45,210 nucleotides of DNA from JBEIUO01 sp964549785 (GCA_964549785.1 CAZJXA010000004.1:1-45210), one strand, 5' to 3'; shown: positions 33,961 to 42,470, counted from the stretch's first letter. The notes: a model not told the origin generated them from the letters alone. Numbers and translations: made by a program.

Positions 33961-34907
33961 CGCGGAACTCCGGCGCAAGAAAGTGGGGCGTCCCGTACAA
34001 AGTGCCCGCTGGCGACCTCGTCGAAGACGCTCTCCCCTGTTTCAACCTCGGCCCGTTCCCCGTCATCGGGCACGGTCGGCAGCACGTCCATCCGGGCGTG
34101 CAGCGGCGGTCGGGCCCGGAGCAGGGACCGGGTGTAGGGGTGCGCCGGGGAGTCGATCACTCGTGCCGTCGGTCCACACTCGATCGTTTGGCCATCGCGC
34201 ATGACGAAGACGCTGTCCGCATAGCGCGAAACCAACCCCAGGTCGTGCGTGATCAGCACAACCCCGAGGCCGCGGTTGCGAGCGAGCGATCGGATCGTGT
34301 CCAGGACGCCGGCCTGAACGGTCACGTCGAGGGCGGTGGTCGGCTCGTCGGCGATCAGCACTTCCGGTCGGCACGCCAAAGCAATCGCGATCACGACCCT
34401 TTGGCGCATCCCTCCCGAGAGCTCGTGCGGGTAGGAACGCATCAGCCGGGCGGGGTCGGCGAGGCCAGCCTCGCGCAGCGCATCAAACGCCACGGTCGTC
34501 GCTCGTTCTCCCGAAGCGGATTGTCGGGCCGCCTCAACGACCTGCTCACCGATATTGAGGACCGGATTGAGGCTCGACATGGGTTCCTGGAAGACCATGG
34601 CGATGCGGCGACCGCGGACGTTGCGCCAACCGCGTGAACGCAGCCCGGCAAGATTGATCTCGTACTCGCCGTGACCCAGCATGGCGCTTCCGCCGGTTAT
34701 GCGGAAGCCGCGCGGGAGCAGACCAATGAGCGAGAGCGCAAGCATGGTCTTGCCGCTGCCGGATTCGCCAACGACCGAAGTGATTCGCCCGGCCGAAACC
34801 TGGAGCGACGCGGAACGGACCGCTGCCATGAAGGCGGACGCGATGCGGAGTTCACGCACGCTCAGCAGGATCGGGCCGGGTGCGACCGCGCCGGGGGAAG
34901 GCTGCAT
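33957..34907 (-). CDS. ABC transporter ATPase, OppD/DppD type
   Basis: A 316-residue ATPase of the oligopeptide/dipeptide (nickel) importer class. Walker A GESGSGKT, Q-loop VFQEPMSSLNP, signature LSGGMRQRVV, Walker B LIADEPTTALD and H-loop THD are intact. The C-terminal oligopeptide extension is short and lacks the Cys-rich iron-sulfur-like motif of many OppD proteins. The start ATG at 34907 is preferred; a longer frame to 35012 overlaps the E2 gene. No permease or binding protein lies beside it, so its membrane partner must be elsewhere. Confidence 0.9.
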   Translation of the reverse strand: MQPSPGAVAPGPILLSVRELRIASAFMAAVRSASLQVSAGRITSVVGESGSGKTMLALSLIGLLPRGFRITGGSAMLGHGEYEINLAGLRSRGWRNVRGRRIAMVFQEPMSSLNPVLNIGEQVVEAARQSASGERATTVAFDALREAGLADPARLMRSYPHELSGGMRQRVVIAIALACRPEVLIADEPTTALDVTVQAGVLDTIRSLARNRGLGVVLITHDLGLVSRYADSVFVMRDGQTIECGPTARVIDSPAHPYTRSLLRARPPLHARMDVLPTVPDDGERAEVETGESVFDEVASGHFVRDAPLSCAGVPR

Positions 34908-34938
34908 GGGGCAAGCGTACCCGCCCTGCGGCGATCGA

Positions 34939-36297
34939 TTACACGAGAAGACCGGCGGGCTTCTCGAGCAGTTCTCGCACAGTTGCAAGATAGGCCGCCG
35001 CCATGGCCCCATCGACCATGCGGTGGTCGCTGCTCATGGTCATGCTCATGACCTTGCCCGCGACCACCTGGCCGTTCTTGACAACGGGTCGGTCGAGCGC
35101 AGCACCGACCGCGAGAATGGCCGCGTTCGGGGGGTTGATGATGGCCGTGAAGTGGCTGACGCCGAACATGCCGAGGTTGGAAATGGTGAACGTCGAGTCG
35201 GACATTTCCTGGGGCGCAAGACCCTTGGCGCGGGCCTTCTCCGACAGGGCTTTGCTCTGCGCCGAGATTTGCCGGAGGCCGATCTGATCGGCGTTGCGGA
35301 TGGTCGCGACAACGAGGCCGCCGCCGCGTTCGGACGGGAGGGCGATGGCGATGCCGACGTTGACCTCGGCGATTTGTTCGATGGCAACAGTCTGCCCCTG
35401 ATCGACCCAGCGCGCGTTCACAAAGGGGTGCTGGTGCATCGCGAGGGCGCACGCCCGGACCAGGAAGTCATTGATGCTGAGTTTGACGTTCTGGGCGGCG
35501 AGTTGCTCGTTAAGTTGCCCCCGGAGGCTGGTGAGCGGCTCCATATCGACCTCGACCGTCACCTGATAGTGCGGGATCGTCTGCTTGGATTCAACGAGCC
35601 GGGTGGCGATGATGCGCCGCATGTTGGAGAGCGGGACGAGCTGGCCGGAGAGGGTGGTTCCGGAGGGTGACAGCGGGGCGGGCGAAGCCGCCTTGGGACT
35701 GGCTTGAACTGATGTCCTCGGGCCGCCGCTTCGGATGGCCTGCTCGACGTCGGCTCGAACAATGCGGCCGGAGGGACCGGAGCCCTCGATCGAGTCGAGG
35801 GGAAGCCCGGATTCGGCGGCGATTTTTCGCGCGAGCGGGCTCGCGAAGATTCTGGACGAATGCCCGTTGGTGCTGGCTTGAGGGACGGAAGCGACCGCAA
35901 CGCCCCCACCACCGGTTTCGCTGGGCTGTGCACCCGCTGAAGCCGACTGCGCACGAGTCGTTGAGGCCTTCGCCGCGACGGCTGGCGCTGAGGCCGCGGC
36001 GGCGGTTGGGGCGGCGACCACGGGGGCTGCGCCGGCCTGGGCGGCGTCCGGGCTTTCGCCCTTCGCGGCAAGAACGAGAATGAGCGTGCCGACCGGCACC
36101 TGCTGGCCCTCGGCGACCGCGAGACGGGAAACCGTACCGTCGTCGAAACTCTGAAGTTCCATCGTGGCCTTGTCGGTCTCGATGTCACCCAGGACGTCGC
36201 CGGTCTTGACGGTCTGGCCGACCTTCACGTTCCATTTGACAATGGTGCCCTGCTGCATGGTGTCGGAAAGGCGCGGCATGGTCATGTTGATGGGCAT
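34939..36297 (-). CDS. pdhC: Pyruvate dehydrogenase E2 (dihydrolipoamide acetyltransferase)
   Basis: A 452-residue core protein of the pyruvate dehydrogenase complex. The N-terminal lipoyl domain carries Lys43 in IETDKATMEL. After an Ala/Pro linker there is the peripheral-subunit binding domain (IFASPLARKIAAESGLPL, GPSGRIVRADVE). The C-terminal catalytic domain contains the HRMVDG motif (SSDHRMVDGAMAA) with the catalytic His. A single lipoyl domain is present. The ATG at 36297 has AAGGAA upstream. It follows the E1 genes; E3 (lpd) is not in the window. Confidence 0.95.
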   Translation of the reverse strand: MPINMTMPRLSDTMQQGTIVKWNVKVGQTVKTGDVLGDIETDKATMELQSFDDGTVSRLAVAEGQQVPVGTLILVLAAKGESPDAAQAGAAPVVAAPTAAAASAPAVAAKASTTRAQSASAGAQPSETGGGGVAVASVPQASTNGHSSRIFASPLARKIAAESGLPLDSIEGSGPSGRIVRADVEQAIRSGGPRTSVQASPKAASPAPLSPSGTTLSGQLVPLSNMRRIIATRLVESKQTIPHYQVTVEVDMEPLTSLRGQLNEQLAAQNVKLSINDFLVRACALAMHQHPFVNARWVDQGQTVAIEQIAEVNVGIAIALPSERGGGLVVATIRNADQIGLRQISAQSKALSEKARAKGLAPQEMSDSTFTISNLGMFGVSHFTAIINPPNAAILAVGAALDRPVVKNGQVVAGKVMSMTMSSDHRMVDGAMAAAYLATVRELLEKPAGLLV

Positions 36298-36416
36298 CAG
36301 AAGTTCCTTCGGACTACTTACTCGTATCGTTTCGCATCACCAAGGTAGGTCGTTTTCCGGCAGACAGAGTCATCTGGCTCACCGATGAGAATCGCCAGAA
36401 CGCCGGCCTGTCCGCC

Positions 36417-36713
36417 TCAAGGCTTTCTCCGCTTGGCGGTCCGCTTGGCATGTCCGTTACCGTTTGATTTGAGCGGCGACACGTCGGCGACCAACATTGC
36501 GTTGACCAGTTTCATGAACGAGATGCCCCCAGGCGCCTCGAAAACGATGAAGGATGTGCCGCGCACGACTTCCCTGCCAGATATCACTCGCTGGGGCGGA
36601 CCGAAGGAGACCCAATCCCGGTGCGGGATGCGATACTCGGTGCCGTCGATGAGGCGAATGAGCACACCTTCGGGATGATCCTGGACGAACTTGCGGATTG
36701 CCTCGAGTTCCAT
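36417..36713 (-). CDS. 98-residue protein of the pyruvate dehydrogenase operon, unknown function
   Basis: Starts at ATG 36713, eleven bases after the E1 beta stop, with CGGAG six bases before it. It contains IRLIDGTEYRIPHRDWVSFGPP and a second beta-rich part, TSFIVFEAPGGISF, then a basic tail (KRTAKRRKP). The first motif resembles a small planctomycete family of hypothetical proteins with a LADGR....HPEF pattern, which I recall but cannot check. A small beta-barrel that binds nucleic acid or protein is plausible because of the basic tail. A longer frame upstream runs into the E1 beta gene and is rejected. Confidence 0.7.
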   Translation of the reverse strand: MELEAIRKFVQDHPEGVLIRLIDGTEYRIPHRDWVSFGPPQRVISGREVVRGTSFIVFEAPGGISFMKLVNAMLVADVSPLKSNGNGHAKRTAKRRKP

Positions 36714-36724
36714 CGGACGCTCCG

Positions 36725-37765
36725 TTAGACCTTCCCGGTGATCCCCCGCACCGCGGCCAGAATCCTGTCCTTGTTCGGAAGGTAATCGTATTCGAGGTTC
36801 TTGGCGTAGGGCGCGGGGACATCGGCCGTGTTGACGCGGACGGGGGGATGGTCGAGCCAGTCGAAGCAGCGCTCGCAGACCTGGGTGACAACTTCGCTCG
36901 CGACGCCGGCAAAGGGCCAACTCTGATCGACGACGACAATGCGGCCCGTCTTCTGCACGCTCCGGATGATCGAATCGATGTCGAGGGGGCGGATCGTCCG
37001 CATGTCGAGGACGTCGACCGCGATGCCTTCCTTCAGCAGGTCGTCGGCGGCCTCGATGCAGAAGTTGACCGGGCGTCCGAAGGAAACAAGTGTGCAGGAA
37101 TCACCTTCGCGGCAGAGTCGGGCCTGTCCGAAGGGGATGTAGTATTCCTCGGCGGGCACGTGGGCCTTGTCGCCAAGCATGCGTTCGGACTCAAGGAAGA
37201 AGACGGGGTCGAGCTCGCGCAGGGCGGTCTTGAGGAGGCCCTTGGCGTCGTAGGGATTGCTGGGGATCGCGATCTTCATTCCCGGGACGTTGGCATAAAG
37301 CCCTTCTACACACCAGGAGTGCGTGCTGCCCAACTGGCCGCCCGCGCCGTCGTTGCCGCGGAACACGATGGGGCACCCCCACTGCCCACCGCTCATGTAC
37401 AACATCTTGGGGACGTTGTTGAGGATTTGGTCGGCGGCGACGAGGCTGAACGACCACGACATGAACTCGATGATGGGGCGGAGGCCATACATGGCTGCGC
37501 CGACCGCCAGGCCCGCAAAGCCGTTCTCGGAGATCGGAGCATCGATGATCCGCTTGGGCCCGAACTCTTCGAGCATGCCCTGCGAGATCTTGTACGCGCC
37601 GTTGTACTGCGCCACTTCCTCACCCATGAGGAACATGCGCGGGTCGCGCCGCATTTCCTCGGACATCGCCTCGCGCAATGCCTCACGGTACTGGATGATG
37701 CGGTCGCCGTCGCGGGAGGGCAGTTCGGCGGTAAAGTCAGGGAGCGTGGTCGCAAAGGCGGTCAT
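36725..37765 (-). CDS. pdhB: Pyruvate dehydrogenase E1 beta subunit
   Basis: A 346-residue subunit (358 if it starts at 37801). It forms, with E1 alpha, the thiamine-dependent decarboxylase of pyruvate. Family marks are MGEEVAQYNGAYKIS, DAPISENGFAGLAVGAAMYG, the Gly-rich GNDGAGGQLGSTHS with the active-site His, and VVVDQSWPFAGVASEV. Its stop is eleven bases before the small gene start. The sequence between 37801 and 37765 is not family-like, so the later ATG is chosen. Confidence 0.95.
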   Translation of the reverse strand: MTAFATTLPDFTAELPSRDGDRIIQYREALREAMSEEMRRDPRMFLMGEEVAQYNGAYKISQGMLEEFGPKRIIDAPISENGFAGLAVGAAMYGLRPIIEFMSWSFSLVAADQILNNVPKMLYMSGGQWGCPIVFRGNDGAGGQLGSTHSWCVEGLYANVPGMKIAIPSNPYDAKGLLKTALRELDPVFFLESERMLGDKAHVPAEEYYIPFGQARLCREGDSCTLVSFGRPVNFCIEAADDLLKEGIAVDVLDMRTIRPLDIDSIIRSVQKTGRIVVVDQSWPFAGVASEVVTQVCERCFDWLDHPPVRVNTADVPAPYAKNLEYDYLPNKDRILAAVRGITGKV

Positions 37766-37822
37766 GGGGAGCGGCTCTTTCAAAGGGGCTGAATCAAACA
37801 TCCGTGTCGCACAAACACCGTC

Positions 37823-38989
37823 CTACAGCAACGGGTTCTTCGCGCCAATGCGGTACTCGCCGCTCGGGCTCATGTTGGGCATCGGGTTCAGCAGAACATC
37901 GGTGTACAACTCCGAGGCATCGGGAACGGCGCTGTTCTCCGCGAACTCGATCGCCGCCCGCACCGTTTCCTTCACTTCCGCCTGCATGTCCATCATCATC
38001 TGTTCGTTCAGGATCGGGCCGCCGTCGGGGCCTTTGCGTTCGTTCATCAGCACGCTGGCGTAACGATCGATCGAGTCCTTGCCCTTGAACTGTTCGACCT
38101 CTTCCTTCGTCCGGTACTTCTGCGGATCGGACATCGAGTGGCCGAGGTAGCGGTAGGTCTTGAGGTCGACGAAGGCGGGTTTCTGATTGTCGCGGCACCA
38201 ATCGACCAGCGGCTTGAAGTTGTCGTAGAGGTTGATGACATCGAAGCCGTCGATGATTTCTCCGCGGATGCCGTAGGCGTCGGCCTTCTTGCGGAGGTCG
38301 TGGGCCATCGTGGTGCCGCGCTCGATGGACGTGCCCATGCTGTAGCCGTTGTTCTCAACGACCCAGATACAGGGGATATCCCACAGGCCGCCGAGGTTCA
38401 TGGCCTCGTGGAGCGCACCCTGATTGAGGGCACCGTCGCCCAGGTACGCAAGCGCGACCTTCTTCTTGGCCGGGCCGCCGTCCACAGCCTTGCCCATCAC
38501 TTCCCACTCGTAGCGGGCCGCGAACGCCAAACCGAGGCCCACGGGTGTCTGGGCCCCGACAATGCCGTGGCCGCCGAACATCCAGTTGGGCTTGTCGAAC
38601 ATGTGCATGCTGCCGCCCTTGCCTTTGGCGCAGCCGGCGGCCTTCCCGTACATCTCGGCCATGCAGGCTCGAGGATCCATGCCACGTGCCAGCGCGTGCC
38701 CGTGATCGCGGTACGCGGTGATAATGGGATCGTCGGGTTGAAGGCTGTTGATCGTTCCGACGGCGGCCGCCTCCTGACCGGTGTACAGGTGACAGAAGCC
38801 GCCGATTTTGGCCTGTTGATAGGACTGCCCGCACCGATTCTCGAACTCTCGGATCAGGAACATGTCCCGCAACCAGCGCAGCAAAGTCGCGGGCGGGACC
38901 GAGTCGCTCGCTCGTTCCTGCGGGACCATCGACGGGCCGGACGCGGTTCGAGGGGATTGATTGTGAGGCGCTGCCGGAGCAACAGACAT
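37823..38989 (-). CDS. pdhA: Pyruvate dehydrogenase E1 alpha subunit
   Basis: A 388-residue subunit with the thiamine diphosphate motif GDG (184-186) to NN (213-214), YRDHGHALARGM and GIVGAQTPVGLGLAFA. The regulatory-loop region YRYLGHSMSDPQKYRT is present. The ATG at 38989 has AAAGGAA upstream; the longer frame to 39034 has no support. It opens an operon with E1 beta, the 98-residue gene, E2, and probably the ABC ATPase and glycosyltransferase (gaps 57, 11, 119 and 31 bases, then an overlap). Confidence 0.96.
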   Translation of the reverse strand: MSVAPAAPHNQSPRTASGPSMVPQERASDSVPPATLLRWLRDMFLIREFENRCGQSYQQAKIGGFCHLYTGQEAAAVGTINSLQPDDPIITAYRDHGHALARGMDPRACMAEMYGKAAGCAKGKGGSMHMFDKPNWMFGGHGIVGAQTPVGLGLAFAARYEWEVMGKAVDGGPAKKKVALAYLGDGALNQGALHEAMNLGGLWDIPCIWVVENNGYSMGTSIERGTTMAHDLRKKADAYGIRGEIIDGFDVINLYDNFKPLVDWCRDNQKPAFVDLKTYRYLGHSMSDPQKYRTKEEVEQFKGKDSIDRYASVLMNERKGPDGGPILNEQMMMDMQAEVKETVRAAIEFAENSAVPDASELYTDVLLNPMPNMSPSGEYRIGAKNPLL

Positions 38990-39117
38990 GGGCTTTCCTT
39001 TGGCCCGAGCGCCCGAAAAACGCGGCGAGGGCAAACCGTGGCTCGATACAACCTAGCGTAGGGAAGCGGGCTTCCGCCGACAACGCGGGGCGGAAGTTGA
39101 AACCCGTTACACCCATG

Positions 39118-39151
39118 AAAAAACGCCGCCCGGATGCTTCCGGACGGCGTT
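39118..39151 (-). terminator. Strong intrinsic terminator of the alpha operon
   Basis: A stem of 12 pairs with one mismatch (39122-39134 with 39139-39151) and a TGCT loop. On the minus strand it is followed by seven T. It lies 25 bases past the bL17 stop, so it ends the ribosomal protein/RNA polymerase operon. The opposite side lacks a long T-run. Confidence 0.9.
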
Positions 39152-39175
39152 ATTCAATTCGCATGAAACGTCTGA

Positions 39176-39871
39176 TCAGTTTCCGGAGGTGGCTTCCGAG
39201 CCTGAGTCCGGTGCGGCCGTATCGGACGGGGCGGCCTCGTTCTTATCCGCTGGCTTGTCGGAAACCTTGCGGGCCTTCGCGGCGAAGGCGGTGCGACGAT
39301 CGGCTGTGCGGCGACGCACGCTGCGGCGACCGCTGATTTCGGGGCCTTCGGTGTCGGAATTGCCGACGAACTGGATCACGCAAAGTTCGGAGGCATCGCC
39401 GATGCGGCGCTGCCCTAACTTGACGATCCGGGTGTAGCCGCCCGCACGATCCGCGAAGCGGGGCGCAACGCGGCTGAAGATGTGCTTGACCAACTTCGGG
39501 GCCTTGCGGATCTCGCCGTAGCGGTTGCGCTCGACCTCGCTGTTCTCGGGAAGGTCAAAGAACCCGCCCGAGTGCTCGCGCTGGGTCTCGACCTTGGATT
39601 TCTCGTCCTCGCTCGCATCGCGGGCGACGAACAGCCATGAGAAACCCAGGCGATCGCCGCCCATCATGGCGATGACGCGACGGCGGGCCGCCAAGTCGCC
39701 ACGCTTCGCGAGAGTCACGATCTTCTCGATCAGCGGGCGGAGAGCCTTCGCCTTGGGGATTGTCGTGACGATCTGACCGTGCTCGAAAAGTCCGGCCGCC
39801 ATATTGCGCAGCATCGCCGTGCGATGGGCCGTCGTCCGTCCAAGCCTGTAACCACCTCTGCGGTGACGCAT
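39176..39871 (-). CDS. rplQ: Ribosomal protein bL17 with C-terminal tail
   Basis: A 231-residue large-subunit protein. The first 60 residues are typical (RHRRGGYRLGRTTAHRTAMLRNM). A Glu/Lys/Ser-rich insert of about 40 residues follows before the conserved KLVKHIFSRVAPRFADRAGGYTRIVKLG. The protein ends in a low-complexity acidic/Ala tail. Most bL17 proteins are about 120-130 residues. It is the last gene before the terminator. The ATG at 39871 has GGAGTG upstream. Confidence 0.95.
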   Translation of the reverse strand: MRHRRGGYRLGRTTAHRTAMLRNMAAGLFEHGQIVTTIPKAKALRPLIEKIVTLAKRGDLAARRRVIAMMGGDRLGFSWLFVARDASEDEKSKVETQREHSGGFFDLPENSEVERNRYGEIRKAPKLVKHIFSRVAPRFADRAGGYTRIVKLGQRRIGDASELCVIQFVGNSDTEGPEISGRRSVRRRTADRRTAFAAKARKVSDKPADKNEAAPSDTAAPDSGSEATSGN

Positions 39872-39931
39872 AACTCACACTCCGAACACTCGTTCCCTCG
39901 CCAACCGGCAACCGGGCTGAAGCGGGTCGAG

Positions 39932-39959
39932 AGTATAGACCAAGGACATCTGCACCAAA
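39932..39959 (-). promoter_or_regulatory. Possible internal promoter before rplQ
   Basis: Minus-strand TATACT (39937-39932) matches the -10 consensus in 5 of 6 bases; the best -35 (TTTGGT, 16 bases upstream) is poor. It lies in the 128-base gap before rplQ. Confidence 0.25.
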
Positions 39960-39999
39960 CGGCAAGGGGGGTCCGAATCATCCCCACCGTGCCCCCGCT

Positions 40000-41019
40000 T
40001 TACTGCGGCTGCGGGGGATTGGCCGACACGCCGTCGGGCAAGGTCATCCCCAGATCAAGATTCAATTCGACCAACTTCCGCTTCACTTCGCGGAGGCTGG
40101 TGCGGCCGAACGACCGCAATTTCAGGAGTTCGCCTTCGGTGTGGGTGACCAACTGCGCAACCGTATCGATGCGGGCCGACTCAAGACAGTTGCTCGCCCG
40201 CACGGACAGTTCCATTTCGCCGATGGGCATGTTGAGTTTACGAATCAGATCCTCATCGACGCTCGCGGCGGCCGCGGCCTCGTCGGAGACGCGTTCCTGA
40301 CCGATCTCGAAATACTGAACGAACGGATTGAGGTGCTTGCGGAGGATCTTGGCAGCCTCGACAAGGGCCATGTCGGGGGTCACCGTGCCATTCGTCCAGA
40401 TTTCGAGCGTCAACTTGTCGTAGTTGGTCTTCTGGCCGACTCGGGTCTCCTCGATCTTGTAGCGGACGCGCTGCACCGGCGAGTAGATCGAATCGACGTA
40501 GATGCGGCCGATCTCTTCCTCTTCGGCCTTCTCGATATGCTCGGCCGCGGGGACGTAGCCGCGGGCCTTCGTGACCCTCAGTTCCATCTCAAAGTCGACT
40601 GGCTCGGTGAGGGTGGCGATGACGAGATCTTTATTGACGATCGTGACGGCGGTGTCGGCCTGGATCATGTCCGCCGTAACTTCGCCGGGGCCGCGGGCGG
40701 CCAGCTTCATGGTCTTGGGCTCATCGCCCTCCAACTTAACAATCAGGTTCTTGACGTTGAGCACCAGGTCGGTGACGTCTTCCATCACCCCGACCATGGA
40801 CGAAAACTCGTGCTGAACGCCCGTGATCTTGATGCTGGAGACCGAAGCCCCCTCGAGGCTGCTCAGGAGCACTCGCCGGAGGCTGTTGCCGACGGTGGTG
40901 CCGAAGCCGTGCTCGAACGGCTCAACGGAAAAACGGCCGTAGACATCGCTGCGGAACTTGGGGTCGGAGATGACTTTGGTGGGCAGTTCGAGGCCGCGCC
41001 AACGGAAACGGGTGGACAT
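40000..41019 (-). CDS. rpoA: RNA polymerase alpha subunit
   Basis: A 339-residue protein. The N-terminal assembly domain shows EPFEHGFGTTVGNSLRRVLLSSLEGA and the C-terminal domain shows SVRASNCLESARIDTV and LLKLRSFGRTSLREVKRKL, which contact UP-elements and regulators. The ATG at 41019 follows AAGGAT. It comes after rpsK with a structured 192-base gap instead of rpsD. Confidence 0.97.
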   Translation of the reverse strand: MSTRFRWRGLELPTKVISDPKFRSDVYGRFSVEPFEHGFGTTVGNSLRRVLLSSLEGASVSSIKITGVQHEFSSMVGVMEDVTDLVLNVKNLIVKLEGDEPKTMKLAARGPGEVTADMIQADTAVTIVNKDLVIATLTEPVDFEMELRVTKARGYVPAAEHIEKAEEEEIGRIYVDSIYSPVQRVRYKIEETRVGQKTNYDKLTLEIWTNGTVTPDMALVEAAKILRKHLNPFVQYFEIGQERVSDEAAAAASVDEDLIRKLNMPIGEMELSVRASNCLESARIDTVAQLVTHTEGELLKLRSFGRTSLREVKRKLVELNLDLGMTLPDGVSANPPQPQ

Positions 41020-41078
41020 CGATGTGCATCCTTCAAGGGTTCGGAAGACCTGCGGGGGCGACGAGTCGGTGCGGCGGG

Positions 41079-41124
41079 TGTGGCGGTGAAACGCTTGTCC
41101 CTTCCGAACCCTTCGGAAAAGCGT
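41079..41124. other. Bulged hairpin in the rpsK-rpoA gap
   Basis: ACGCTT (41091-41096) pairs with AAGCGT (41119-41124), then a five-base bulge, then TTCCGAA (41102-41108) pairs with TTCGGAA (41112-41118) around a CCC loop (GGG on the minus strand). It is in the RNA leader before rpoA. It could be an autogenous control structure or a processing site. Confidence 0.45.
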
Positions 41125-41178
41125 CACCTTCTGGTCCCGGAGACACCGAAACGATTTCTGACTTCAACGTGCTTCGGC

Positions 41179-41195
41179 GGCCCATTCGATGGGCC
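41179..41195. other. Second hairpin in the rpsK-rpoA gap
   Basis: GGCCCAT (41179-41185) and ATGGGCC (41189-41195) form a perfect 7-bp stem with a three-base loop just past the rpsK stop. No T-run follows on the minus strand, so it does not look like a terminator. Confidence 0.45.
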
Positions 41196-41211
41196 ACCAG
41201 AGTGGATTGCA

Positions 41212-41586
41212 TCAAACGCGACGGCGCTTGCGGGGCCGGCAACCGTTGTGCGGAACCGGGGTGTGGTCCTCGATCGCGGTGACACGCAGGCCGGCGGACG
41301 TGAGGCCGTTGACCGCGGATTCGCGACCGGCACCCGATCCCTTGAGCCGGATCTCGAGTTCCGACATGCCCATCTTGCGGACCTTGCCGCCGGCGGTTTC
41401 GCCCGCGCGGGTCGCGGCGAAGGGCGTGCTCTTACGGGCTCCCTTGAAGCCGATGGTGCCGGCGGAATCCCACGCGAGGGTTTCGCCGTTCATGTCGGTG
41501 ATCGTCACGAGCGTGTTGTTCTGCGTCGCCTTGATGTGGGCGATGCCGCGGATGACGTTTTTTCGAACCTTGCCCTTCTTTGCCAC
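41212..41586 (-). CDS. rpsK: Ribosomal protein uS11
   Basis: A 124-residue small-subunit platform protein. Recognised by GIAHIKATQNNTLVTITDMNG, GARKSTPFAA and the Arg/Lys tail NGCRPRKRRRV. The start is GTG at 41586 with AGGAG nine bases upstream. It lies between rpsM and rpoA; rpsD, which usually follows it, is absent. Confidence 0.97.
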   Translation of the reverse strand: MAKKGKVRKNVIRGIAHIKATQNNTLVTITDMNGETLAWDSAGTIGFKGARKSTPFAATRAGETAGGKVRKMGMSELEIRLKGSGAGRESAVNGLTSAGLRVTAIEDHTPVPHNGCRPRKRRRV

Positions 41587-41638
41587 TTTTCGGAACTCCT
41601 CGGATCATTCGACCCGCATTGGGTCGTCCCCGGTAGAC

Positions 41639-41667
41639 AGGCACTAGGCACGGAGCACTAGGCACTG
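41639..41667. repeat. GCACTAGGCAC direct repeats between rpsM and rpsK
   Basis: Two exact 11-base copies (41641-41651 and 41655-41665) are three bases apart, with partial copies on either side. The tract lies in the 157-base gap upstream of rpsK and belongs to the same style of short intergenic repeats seen near 6779 and 14558. Confidence 0.6.
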
Positions 41668-41743
41668 GTAAAGACTTGAGGCGGAACCGCCTCGGAACGA
41701 TTGCTGGGCGCAAATTTCTCGAGCCAAATTTACCTGGCCCGAA

Positions 41744-42124
41744 TTACTTCGCCTTGACGCCCTTCTTGCCGGCGACGGTCTTCTTCTTGCCCTTGCGGGT
41801 GCGGGCGTTGGAGCGGGTGCGCTGGCCGCGGACGGGGAGTCCCTTGCGGTGACGGTCGCCGCGGTAGCTGCGGATGTCCTTGAGCCGCTGGATGTTCTGC
41901 TGAACCTGGCGACGGAGCGCACCCTCGACGAGGTAGTTGCTGTCGATGATCGCGTTGATCTGGGCGAGTTTCGCCTCATCGACGTCGTTGGAACGCTGGT
42001 CAGGATCGACGCCCGCTTCCGCCAAAATCTGGGCGGCAAACTTCGGACCGATGCCGTGGATGTACTGGAGCGCGAAGAGGATCTTCTTCTTGTCCGGAAC
42101 GTCAATGCCCGCGATACGTGCCAC
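41744..42124 (-). CDS. rpsM: Ribosomal protein uS13
   Basis: A 126-residue small-subunit head protein. Marks are MARIAGIDVPDKKKI, YIHGIGPKFAAQIL, SYRGDRHRKGLPVRGQRTRSNARTRKG and a Lys-rich end. The start is GTG at 42124 with GAGGAG eight bases upstream. It is directly downstream of bL36. Confidence 0.97.
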   Translation of the reverse strand: MARIAGIDVPDKKKILFALQYIHGIGPKFAAQILAEAGVDPDQRSNDVDEAKLAQINAIIDSNYLVEGALRRQVQQNIQRLKDIRSYRGDRHRKGLPVRGQRTRSNARTRKGKKKTVAGKKGVKAK

Positions 42125-42184
42125 TCGTGATGCTCCTCGCCGAAAACCTGCCGGTGAACAACCGGGTTGAAAACGATCGATAAA

Positions 42185-42301
42185 TCAGCCTTGAACCTGC
42201 TTGTGCTTCGGATCCGACTTGCAGATGACCCGCACACGCCCTTTTCGACGGACGATCTGGCACCCGTTGCACACTCGCTTGACGCTCGCTTTGACCTTCA
42301 C
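42185..42301 (-). CDS. rpmJ: Ribosomal protein bL36
   Basis: A 38-residue large-subunit protein read directly from the sequence: it begins MKVKASVKRVCNGC and ends PKHKQVQG. The zinc ligands Cys11, Cys14, Cys27 and His33 are all present, so it is the zinc-binding form. The GTG start at 42301 has AGGAT eight bases upstream, and the stop is at 42185-42187. Between infA and rpsM, as in most bacteria. Confidence 0.95.
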   Translation of the reverse strand: MKVKASVKRVCNGCQIVRRKGRVRVICKSDPKHKQVQG

Positions 42302-42440
42302 TCGGCACCATCCTGTCGGAAATACCAAACGCGACTCTTAGACGCCCCCGGCGACTCGCCGAAACGGGCATGTTCCCCAACCTTTGTTTCGGAAGGTCCC
42401 ACGGGGTTTGCCGCGAGACGATCGGAAAAGTACGGTCGCC

Positions 42441-42470
42441 ACTATAGGCGTGCAGCGGTGCCCTTGTCTT
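42441..42470 (-). promoter_or_regulatory. Candidate promoter of the alpha operon (before bL36)
   Basis: On the minus strand AAGACA (42470-42465) and TATAGT (42446-42441) are 18 bases apart. Transcription would start near 42434, giving a leader of about 130 bases before bL36. The leader holds the palindrome CGGCGACTCGCCG (42349-42361). The -10 matches 5 of 6. Confidence 0.4.
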
